NCBI GenBank assembly: GCA_947503655.1
Contig: CANNEP010000009.1
Span: forward strand, 1-54,316
Direction of reading: 5' to 3'
DNA: 54,316 nt
Source of the DNA: an uncultured Microbacterium sp.
Lineage (GTDB): Bacteria; Actinomycetota; Actinomycetes; Actinomycetales; Microbacteriaceae
Below, piece by piece: positions 44,766-54,316 of the stretch (its first letter is position 1; every line of letters starts with the position of its first letter). The notes beneath the pieces are model-generated. The model saw only the letters and a program-made list of their open reading frames with translations, ran no database searches and was not told the DNA's origin. A program made the position numbers and the translations under genes.

Positions 44766-45667
44766 CAGATAAAGAACTCCAGGTCACTGACCCCATCGCC
44801 GCGTCAGACCGCGCCGCGACGCTGATCGAATCCCTGCCGTGGCTGAAGCGCTACCAGGGTGCGATCATCGTCGTAAAGTACGGCGGCAACGCGATGGTCT
44901 CCGAAGACTTGCAAGACGCGTTCGCCGCTGACATGGCGTACCTCCGCTACGTCGGCATTCAGCCCGTCGTCGTGCACGGCGGCGGCCCCCAGATCTCGAA
45001 CATGCTCGATCGACTCGCGATTCCGAGCGAGTTCAAGGGCGGCTACCGCGTCACGTCCACCGAAGCGATTTCGGTCGTGCGCATGGTGCTGACCGGCCAG
45101 ATCAACCCGCAGCTGGTTGCCAAGATCAACGCCCACGGCCCGATCGCGACCGGTCTGTCTGGTGAAGACGCCGGCCTCTTCGGTGGCCGCCGTCGCGGTG
45201 TCGTTGTCGACGGCATTGAGGCCGACCTCGGCCGCGTGGGTGACGTCGTTCAGGTTGACGCGACCCCGGTGCTTGACCACCTCGCGGCTGGCCGCATTCC
45301 GGTCGTCTCGTCGATCGCACCCGACCTGGATCACCCCGGTCAGTCGCTCAACGTCAACGCCGATGCCGCGGCCGCAGCGCTCGCCGTGGCGCTCGGCGCC
45401 CAGAAGCTTGTCGTGCTCACCGACGTCGCCGGCCTCTACGCTGACTGGCCGAACCGCGATTCGCTGGTTTCGCACCTGAAGGCGTCGGAACTGCGCGAAA
45501 TCATGCCGAGCCTGCAGTCGGGAATGATCCCCAAGATGCAGGCGTGCCTCGATGCTGTCGACGGCGGTGTTGGTTCCGCCGCCATCATCGACGGCCGCGT
45601 GCCGCACTCGGTACTCGTCGAACTATTTACCAGTAACGGAATCGGTACAGAGGTGGTTGCAGGATGA
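44762..45667 (+). CDS. argB: acetylglutamate kinase
   Basis: ArgB phosphorylates N-acetylglutamate and is the usual arginine-feedback target in cyclic pathways. The 301-residue amino-acid-kinase fold shows VKYGGNAM near the N-terminus, [10 protein letters not shown] and [13 protein letters not shown] and a [10 protein letters not shown] end. The N-terminal extension (about 25 residues, with [13 protein letters not shown]) is the helix of hexameric arginine-sensitive kinases, suggesting feedback inhibition. ATGA overlaps link it with argJ and argD. Confidence 0.95.
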   Translation: MTDKELQVTDPIAASDRAATLIESLPWLKRYQGAIIVVKYGGNAMVSEDLQDAFAADMAYLRYVGIQPVVVHGGGPQISNMLDRLAIPSEFKGGYRVTSTEAISVVRMVLTGQINPQLVAKINAHGPIATGLSGEDAGLFGGRRRGVVVDGIEADLGRVGDVVQVDATPVLDHLAAGRIPVVSSIAPDLDHPGQSLNVNADAAAAALAVALGAQKLVVLTDVAGLYADWPNRDSLVSHLKASELREIMPSLQSGMIPKMQACLDAVDGGVGSAAIIDGRVPHSVLVELFTSNGIGTEVVAG

Positions 45668-46868
45668 CCTGGCAAGATGACGCAGCACGCGACTTGACGA
45701 GCCTGGGCGGACGCCTCGCGCTTCTCGAGCGCGGTGAGGGCTCAGCTGTCTGGGACGCCGACGGCCAGCGCTACCTCGACTTCCTCGGCGGTATCGCAGT
45801 GAACTCGCTCGGCCACTCGCACCCGGCATTTGTGAAGGCCGTGAGCGCGCAGGCAGCCGTGCTGTCGCACGTGTCGAACTACTTCGCCACGCAGCAGCAG
45901 CTCGACATGGCCGCACGCCTCAAGCGACTTGCAGAGACGGGGGAGTCGGGCCGCGTGTTCTTCGCGAACTCGGGCTCCGAAGCGAACGAGACCGCGATCA
46001 AGCTCGCTCGCCTGCACGGCGGCAAGTACGGCAAGTCAACGATCCTGAGCCTGAACCACGCCTTCCACGGCCGCTCCACGGGTTCGCTCGCGCTCACGCC
46101 GAAGCCGATGTACCAAGACCCGTTCCGTCCGCTGCTGCCGGGCGTGCAGCACATCGACAACACGATCGAGGCGCTCGAAGCAGCGTTCACCGATGATGTC
46201 GCGGCGATCTTCATCGAACCCATTCAGGGCGAGGCGGGCGTCGTTGAGCACCCCGAGGGCTTCCTCAAGCGTGCCCGCGAACTGGCCACCGAGCACAACG
46301 CGCTGCTCATCGTTGATGAGGTGCAGACCGGAACCGGCCGCACCGGCGCGTGGTTCGCGCACCAGCTGTACGGCGTGGTTCCGGACGCTATGACGCTCGC
46401 CAAGGGCATCGCCGGTGGCTTCCCGCTCGCCGCAATGGTGACGTGGGGCGACGCTAGTGACTTGTTCTACCCGGGCACTCACAACTCCACCTTCGGCGGC
46501 AACCCGCTCGCGACCGCCGTCGGCAACGCCGTGCTCGGTCACATCGAAGATGAAGACCTGCTCGCCAACGTGCGCGCCCGCGGTGCTGAGCTGCGTGCAG
46601 CCGTCGCGTCGCTGCCGCTGGTGACCGGAACCACGGGGCAGGGGCTGCTGATTGGTATTCACCTGTCGGCACCGGTTGCCGGAGAGGTTCGTGCTGCGGC
46701 ACACGAGCTTGGTCTCATCATTAACGCGCCGACCGACGATGTCATTCGCATCGCGCCGGCCTTCACCATTGGCGACGCCGAGGTAGCGGAGTTCACTGAC
46801 CTGTTTGGTCAGGCTCTTGCCGCTGTCGTTGCCGCCCACCCCGAACTTCGCACTGAGGAGAACAACTC

Positions 46869-46872
<4 letters not shown>
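45664..46872 (+). CDS. argD: acetylornithine aminotransferase
   Basis: ArgD is a class III PLP aminotransferase that makes N-acetylornithine. The 402-residue protein has [31 protein letters not shown] and the PLP lysine K247 in [15 protein letters not shown] 45664 and the argF GTG both overlap their neighbours by four bases. Confidence 0.95.
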
Positions 46873-49222
<2,350 letters not shown>

Positions 49223-49229
49223 CCACACA

Positions 49230-52142
49230 ATGACGGCAGAAGAACCACTGCGCGAGTGGCGCTTCTCAGGCGCTCTACGTGCCTCCCAACAACAGTTGCT
49301 TCAGGCGGTGACTGTTGTGCCCGGCGAGCCCGTGCACATCGTGTCACCGCCCGGAAGTGGCAAGACCCTGATGGGTCTGTTGCTGGCGATGCGACAGGGC
49401 GCTCGCACCGTGGTGTTTGCACCCACGACAACTATTGCCGGGCAGTGGGCGCGACAAGCGTGCACCCTCGCGCCCAGCGATAGGGCCGTGTCGATTGATG
49501 GTGAGTATCCCGCCGATCTGACGGTACTGACCTACCAACGAATCAGTACGACCGAACGCGGCGGCGCGTTCGATGAGCTGGCACGTCGCGCATGGCAGCA
49601 GGAGCTTGTCGATGGCGGCCGCGACACCGCTCACGCGAACGCATGGCTCGCTTCGCTTTCGACGAGCAACGAGAAGGCGTACACGCGTGGCATCGCGCGG
49701 CGTGCACGCGCTGTCAGAAAAGCCATGGCACGGCTCAGCCCTGACGAGTTGGCGGCGGGCCTGCACCCCAACGCGCGTGACCTCGTCGACAGGCTGGTCG
49801 CGCACGGCGTTAAGACGATTGTGCTTGACGAATGCCACCACCTGCTCGATCACTGGGCTCTCGTGATCGCCTATCTCGAGGCGCGGCTACGAGCGGCAGC
49901 AGTGCAACCCACACTCATCGGGCTGACCGCAACCGCGCCGTCGCCGCAAGATGCGACCGGATTTGAGAACTATTCCGCTCTCCTCGGAGAGGTTGACTTC
50001 GAGCAACCCACACCCGCCGTCGTAAAAGAAGGCAATCTCGCGCCCTACCGCGACCTGGTGTGGTTTACGGAACCCACCGCTCCCGAACGCGTGTTTCTGA
50101 TGCGCAACGATGAGCTCCTCACCGCACTCATCGTGAACACGATCGGCTCGGCTGACGGTATCTCGAGCCTCCGATCCATCCTGTTGCCGCCGCTTTCCGA
50201 AACCAACGACACCGATGGTTCCGCTCGTCCTGTCGGCGCTGTCGTCACAACAGATGCCGACGTTTCGACCACGACGGCACGAATCGCAGCAGCATTTGCC
50301 GCCGACTTTCCGTTGGCGATCGCGGCGACATCCCTGCTGCGCAAAGTCGCGCCTCACGACGATCTCTTGCCCCTGTTGCCACCCACCACCGGTGCGATTG
50401 ACGACGCCGAAATTCGTGTGCTTGCGCGTTACCTGATGCAACGTGTGCTTCCCGACCCCGCACGTGAGCAGGATTGGAACCGCGCGCGAAGCCTGCTCGC
50501 GGACTTCGGGTACGCACTCACTGATCGGGGGATTCGAAAGACCCGCGACCCCATCGACACCCTGCTCGCCAGCACTATCGCCAAGGATCGGGCTGTCGCT
50601 GACATTCTGGCGTGGGAGTATGAGCACGGTGTCGGCGACCGGTTGCGTGCGGTCGTGGTGACCGACTTCGCCAAGCACGGCAACCGGGCCGGCAACCGTG
50701 CCTCGTCTGCTGGTGCCCTCCGCACTTTCTCCGTCATCGTCGCCGACGATAGATCGGCAGGAATGATGCCGGTGCTGGTCACCGCGCGACACTTGCGGAT
50801 TGCTGCGCGCGATCTTTCTATGCTCCTCCCGCGCCTGGCTGAGATCACCGGCGTCGTTCCGGAAATCGTGCCAACAGATGACGACGATCAGGTTATCGAG
50901 CTGAAAATACCGGGCGTGAGCGCGGCGCACACCGTCGCGGCCGTGTCCAAGCTACTGGCGCGCGGGTTTGTTCGTGTCATCGTCGGAACCCGTGGCCTGT
51001 TGGGAGAGGGATGGGACAGTCCCGCAGCAAACACGCTCATCGACATCACCACGGCGAGTACCTCAACGGCGACGCAACAGTTGCGCGGCCGCACCATGCG
51101 GTTGGATCACGAGTGGCCAGACAAAGTCGCGCACAACTGGACTGTCGTCGCGATTCTGCCCGAAGCACGCACCGCGATTGCGCACAGCGATGTGCGCAGA
51201 TTGCGCTGCAAACTCGACGCGCTCTGGGGCGTGCAGGTTGAGGGGCCGCCCCGGGTCGTACGGGGGGAAGCGATGGCATTGACACGCGCACAGAGCGAGA
51301 GTCTGCAGCGCCTCGGAACCACAATGGTGCGGGCGCAGACGCTGACAGCGGCAACGCTGGACACGGTTCTTCCCCGCAGCATGACCGCCCAGCGGTGGCG
51401 TGTTGGCGAGCCATTCACGGGCGTGGTTCGACGCGCGAGTCTATTTCCCACGACGACGTCGCCGCAAAGTGTGCTGATCTCGACCCGGCACCAGGACGGC
51501 ATCGCGATGCGCGCTGGTGCGTACCTCGCTGGCGCGGTCGTCACGATCGGGGCAGGAGTGTGGACGCAAGTGGGGCTGGTAGCACCCATCATGGCCCTCA
51601 TGCTCGCCGTAGCGGGCATCCTCCTGGGGGTGGGCGGCGTGCGCGGGATGCGTGTTTGGTGCGCGATGCGCGCCGTTCGCGCCGACGCGCTGGCCGGTCA
51701 CGCGCAGATCGCCGACGTTGTCGCGACTGTTCTTCGTATGATCGGCGCGATTTCGGAGGGCGACCCTGAGGTTCACACCGTTGACGGTGGTGTGGCTGTC
51801 AGCCTGGCCAACGCCTCCGATGCCGACGCGCAGGTGTTCCGGCAGGCGGTGCAGGAGTTGTACGGACCGATCACAACGCCGCGGTTCTTGCTCGACGTGG
51901 ATCCGGACCATAACCGCGCCGCACAATCCGAGGCTTCGCCCATCACCGCAGTGGCGGTTCCGTCCGTCATCGGTAAGCGCCGGCAATGGGCTGACATGTT
52001 CGCAGCTCATTGGGCGGAGACGGTGGCGCCGGCACAGCTGCGCGCCCTGGCCGCGGCGGAGGACGTCGCCATTTTGGTTTCGGCACGTGCCCAGCCTCGG
52101 GAAGACACACTCTCGGCGATCGCACGAGACGTCTGGTCCTGA
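49230..52142 (+). CDS. SF2 helicase (XPB/COG1061-like) with C-terminal transmembrane hairpin
   Basis: A 970-residue protein. The N-terminal motor has Walker A PPGSGKT (40-46), a TYQRIS segment, Walker B-type DECHH (200-204), LIGLTATAP (motif III position), motif V GTRGLLGEGWDSP (586-598) and motif VI QQLRGRTMRLD (616-626). About 230 residues separate the two RecA-like halves. Near 764-780 and 783-804 lie two strongly hydrophobic segments split by a short Gln-Val-Gly turn and followed by RGMRVWCAMRAVR, a membrane hairpin with both ends in the cytoplasm by the positive-inside rule. A 165-residue soluble domain follows that I do not recognise. The start, seven bases after argH, has no Shine-Dalgarno; ATG 49230 may depend on re-initiation. 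Substrate and role are unknown. Confidence 0.8.
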   Translation: MTAEEPLREWRFSGALRASQQQLLQAVTVVPGEPVHIVSPPGSGKTLMGLLLAMRQGARTVVFAPTTTIAGQWARQACTLAPSDRAVSIDGEYPADLTVLTYQRISTTERGGAFDELARRAWQQELVDGGRDTAHANAWLASLSTSNEKAYTRGIARRARAVRKAMARLSPDELAAGLHPNARDLVDRLVAHGVKTIVLDECHHLLDHWALVIAYLEARLRAAAVQPTLIGLTATAPSPQDATGFENYSALLGEVDFEQPTPAVVKEGNLAPYRDLVWFTEPTAPERVFLMRNDELLTALIVNTIGSADGISSLRSILLPPLSETNDTDGSARPVGAVVTTDADVSTTTARIAAAFAADFPLAIAATSLLRKVAPHDDLLPLLPPTTGAIDDAEIRVLARYLMQRVLPDPAREQDWNRARSLLADFGYALTDRGIRKTRDPIDTLLASTIAKDRAVADILAWEYEHGVGDRLRAVVVTDFAKHGNRAGNRASSAGALRTFSVIVADDRSAGMMPVLVTARHLRIAARDLSMLLPRLAEITGVVPEIVPTDDDDQVIELKIPGVSAAHTVAAVSKLLARGFVRVIVGTRGLLGEGWDSPAANTLIDITTASTSTATQQLRGRTMRLDHEWPDKVAHNWTVVAILPEARTAIAHSDVRRLRCKLDALWGVQVEGPPRVVRGEAMALTRAQSESLQRLGTTMVRAQTLTAATLDTVLPRSMTAQRWRVGEPFTGVVRRASLFPTTTSPQSVLISTRHQDGIAMRAGAYLAGAVVTIGAGVWTQVGLVAPIMALMLAVAGILLGVGGVRGMRVWCAMRAVRADALAGHAQIADVVATVLRMIGAISEGDPEVHTVDGGVAVSLANASDADAQVFRQAVQELYGPITTPRFLLDVDPDHNRAAQSEASPITAVAVPSVIGKRRQWADMFAAHWAETVAPAQLRALAAAEDVAILVSARAQPREDTLSAIARDVWS

Positions 52143-52179
52143 CCTCGTCATGCGTCACGGCCGCATGCGTACCCGCTGA

Positions 52180-52185
52180 TAACCT
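52180..52185 (+). promoter_or_regulatory. -10 box of tyrS, leaderless type
   Basis: TAACCT is followed by seven bases (GGAGGGT) and then ATG 52193. The GGAGGG is one base from the ATG, too close for a Shine-Dalgarno. Confidence 0.55.
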
Positions 52186-52192
52186 GGAGGGT

Positions 52193-53494
52193 ATGTCAAC
52201 TCAACCGGTTAACACGGCCGCGGTGATGAACGACTCGACGTTTGAAAACGTCTGGGACGAAATCATCTGGCGCGGGCTCGTGCATGTGTCCACAGATCAG
52301 GATGCGCTGCGTGCGTTGCTTGCTGGGCCGCCGGTTACGTATTACTGCGGTTTCGACCCGACAGCTCCCAGCCTGCACCTCGGCAACCTGGTTCAGCTCC
52401 TGCTGCTGCGCCGCCTCCAGCTCGCCGGCCACAAGCCCCTCGGCCTTGTCGGTGGTTCCACTGGTCTCATCGGTGACCCGCGCCCGACCGCGGAGCGCAC
52501 GCTCAACACACGCGAGACGGTCGAAGAGTGGGTCGCGAAGCTACGCGGTCAGGTCGAGCGCTTCTTGAGCTTTGAGGGCGACAACGCCGCTCGCATGGTC
52601 AACAACCTGGACTGGACGGCACCGCTTTCTGCGATCGACTTCCTCCGCGAGGTTGGCAAGAACTTCCGTGTCGGAACCATGCTGAAGAAAGACGCCGTGT
52701 CGGCGCGTCTGAACTCGGATGAGGGCATCAGCTACACCGAGTTCAGCTACCAGGTGCTGCAGGGCATGGACTTCCTTGAGCTCTACCGCCAGTACGACTG
52801 CGTGCTGCAGACCGGTGGCTCTGATCAGTGGGGCAACCTCACGAGCGGTACCGACCTCATTCGCAAGAGCGAGGGTGTTTCGGTGCACGCGATCGGCACG
52901 CCGCTCATCACGAACAGTGACGGAACCAAGTTTGGTAAGAGCGAGGGCAACGCGATTTGGCTGGACGCCGATATGTGCAGCCCCTACCGCATGTACCAGT
53001 TCTGGTTGAACACCGACGACGCTGACGTGATCGCTCGCCTCAAGGTCTTTACGTTCTTGACGCGCGCGGAGATCGAAGAGTACGCGCAGAAGGTTGCTGA
53101 CGAGCCGTTCCGTCGTGAGGCGCAGAAGCGTCTCGCGCTCGAGGTCACGGCATACGTTCACGGTGCAGAGACGGCCGCTCAGGTCATCGCTGCCTCCGAA
53201 GCGCTGTTCGGTCAGGGCGACCTGGCAACCCTTGACGCTGAGACGCTGCGGGCGTCGCTGGGAGAGCTTCCCAATGCGACACTTGCGCCGGAGACGACCG
53301 TTGTGCAGGCGCTGCTTGACACCGGTCTTGTTGCCAGCGCGAGCGAAGCGCGCCGCGCAATTTCGCAGGGCGGTGTTTCGCTCGACGGCGAGAAGGTCGC
53401 CGCAGACGACGCTGTCGTGACGTTTGCGTTGCCTGGCGACGTGAGTGTGCTGCGTCGCGGCAAGAAGGCGCTCGCCGGCCTCTTCCGCGGGTAA
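52193..53494 (+). CDS. tyrS: tyrosine--tRNA ligase
   Basis: A class I synthetase of the bacterial TyrRS type, 433 residues. The HIGH-like motif is PSLHLGNL in YYCGFDPTAPSLHLGNLV, the tyrosine-binding QGMDFLELYRQYDC and GGSDQWGN follow, and the KMSKS-like motif is KFGKS. A C-terminal S4 RNA-binding domain is present (SASEARRAISQGGVSLDGEKV). ATG 52193 is chosen by promoter spacing; upstream in-frame sequence lies inside the helicase gene. No T-box precedes it. Confidence 0.96.
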   Translation: MSTQPVNTAAVMNDSTFENVWDEIIWRGLVHVSTDQDALRALLAGPPVTYYCGFDPTAPSLHLGNLVQLLLLRRLQLAGHKPLGLVGGSTGLIGDPRPTAERTLNTRETVEEWVAKLRGQVERFLSFEGDNAARMVNNLDWTAPLSAIDFLREVGKNFRVGTMLKKDAVSARLNSDEGISYTEFSYQVLQGMDFLELYRQYDCVLQTGGSDQWGNLTSGTDLIRKSEGVSVHAIGTPLITNSDGTKFGKSEGNAIWLDADMCSPYRMYQFWLNTDDADVIARLKVFTFLTRAEIEEYAQKVADEPFRREAQKRLALEVTAYVHGAETAAQVIAASEALFGQGDLATLDAETLRASLGELPNATLAPETTVVQALLDTGLVASASEARRAISQGGVSLDGEKVAADDAVVTFALPGDVSVLRRGKKALAGLFRG

Positions 53495-53512
53495 GCGATA
53501 CGGCAAGCTGAC

Positions 53513-54316
53513 GTGCCATTCACGCCCAGCCATGCCGTTTTTGCGCTGCCATTTCTGCGCACACCCCTCATTCCCGCTGCGATCGCCGTGGGGGCCATGA
53601 CACCCGACCTTCCGCTGTTTGTGTGGCAGGTGGTTCCGTCGTATTCGACGACGCATGACCTCACGGCGATTGCGCTCACGGGCGGAATTGCCCTCGTGCT
53701 GTTGCTGCTGTGGCGCTGTGTGATGCGCCCGGCCGCGGCGCATCTGCTGCCCGGATTCATCGCCGAGCGCCTCCCCACGGCCTGGCAACAGAATACGCGG
53801 GCGACGCTACATGAAACGTTCGTCGGCTCGCCGGGCGTGGTGACGATGAGCGGAACCATGAAGCAGGTCGGTTGGCTGCTGCTTTCGCTTGCCACCGGGA
53901 TCGTCTCGCACGTCGTGTGGGACTCCTTCACCCATGAGGGGCGCCAGCACTACGCCTGGCTTGACGCGGCGTGGGGGCCGTTGCCGGCATTCAAGTGGCT
54001 CCAACATGCGTCAAGCGCACTCGGGTTGGGGATTCTCGCGATCTGGGGTATCCGGTGGCTCCTGCGGCATCGTCGCGCGTCTATTGACAGGCTCCTGCCC
54101 GCGTGGCTTCGCACTTTATGGGTGATCGCGTTGCCAGCCAGCCTCATCGTCGCAACCGTGTGGGGACTCATCGGCTACGGACCGCTCACGAGCGAATGGA
54201 CCATCGCACACTTGGCGTATCGTGTGCTGCCGCCCGCGTGCGCGGTCTGGGCTCTGCTCACGGTCGCGCTCTGTCTTGGTGTGCTGACACGCAGACGGCA
54301 TCAGCCGGTGGGCACC
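53513..54316 (+). CDS. DUF4184 family membrane protein (cut by window end)
   Basis: An open frame from GTG 53513 to the window end, 268 codons without a stop. It starts VPFTPSHAVFALPFLR, the DUF4184 signature, and continues PDLPLFV, HETFVGSPGV and SHVVWDSFTHEGRQHY, with His/Asp residues typical of this family. About five membrane helices follow, including LALVLLLLWRC-like and LALGLGILAIWGI-like stretches. The function is unknown, though the SHxxWDSFTH pattern recalls membrane-bound metal-dependent hydrolases (YdjM/LrgB-like fold). It begins 18 bases after tyrS. The C-terminus is missing. Confidence 0.85.
   Translation, partial: MPFTPSHAVFALPFLRTPLIPAAIAVGAMTPDLPLFVWQVVPSYSTTHDLTAIALTGGIALVLLLLWRCVMRPAAAHLLPGFIAERLPTAWQQNTRATLHETFVGSPGVVTMSGTMKQVGWLLLSLATGIVSHVVWDSFTHEGRQHYAWLDAAWGPLPAFKWLQHASSALGLGILAIWGIRWLLRHRRASIDRLLPAWLRTLWVIALPASLIVATVWGLIGYGPLTSEWTIAHLAYRVLPPACAVWALLTVALCLGVLTRRRHQPVGT

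Overview
The window is a gene-dense, high-GC actinobacterial chromosome segment, most likely from the family Microbacteriaceae. This rests on the synteny (pgsA-cinA-clgR-DUF3046-recA-recX-miaB-miaA-dapF-hflX, lexA opposite a LysM gene, infC-rpmI-rplT, argCJBDF-argH-tyrS), on actinobacterial protein families (DUF3046, ClgR-type regulator, PriA-type HisA, DUF1844) and on the strong G/C bias at third codon positions. There is no rRNA, tRNA, CRISPR array, insertion sequence or prophage. No stretch longer than 300 bases lacks a gene.

Layout. 0-2 kb: membrane redox pair (thioredoxin-like protein plus DUF4395) opposite an SDR dehydrogenase. 2-8.6 kb: dapA, RNase J, FtsK, PgsA, CinA. 8.8-14.3 kb: ClgR-type regulator, DUF3046, recA, recX, miaB, miaA. 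14.3-20.1 kb: dapF, an RsmC-like methyltransferase, hflX, a YczE-type membrane protein and an S9 peptidase. 20.2-23.5 kb: metF-metE. 23.6-25.5 kb: NTF2-like protein, lexA and a divergent LysM membrane protein resembling SOS division inhibitors. 25.5-29.4 kb: hisC-hisB-hisH-priA-sseB. 29.5-32.4 kb: DUF1844, infC-rpmI-rplT and an SPOUT methyltransferase. 32.6-36 kb: glutamate-type ABC transporter. 36.1-39.7 kb: pheS-pheT. 39.6-42.3 kb: YheO-type regulator, an unrecognised 56-residue protein, DUF4956 and a VTC-domain protein. 42.6-49.2 kb: argCJBDFH. 49.2-54.3 kb: an SF2 helicase with C-terminal membrane segments, tyrS and a DUF4184 membrane protein cut by the window end.

Regulation is the richest part. 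About fifteen transcription-unit starts carry a TANNNT -10 box 6-9 bases before the start codon, which implies leaderless mRNAs. recA has a LexA-like box and a promoter matching the mycobacterial PafBC (RecA-NDp) motif. A very similar LexA-like box (shared CGAAT-N4-GTTCTA) overlaps the -10 of the LysM gene opposite lexA. infC begins at AUC behind a strong Shine-Dalgarno. The 7-mer CGGAACC/GGTTCCG is markedly over-represented on both strands, in several reading frames and between genes.

The best candidates for undescribed biology are the membrane-anchored XPB-like helicase (49230-52142), the 40.4-42.3 kb module (regulator with tandem ACA-N3-TGTCT elements, glycine-zipper/tryptophan peptide, DUF4956, VTC domain) and the CGGAACC motif. 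All statements come from reading the sequence; no database or prediction software was run.
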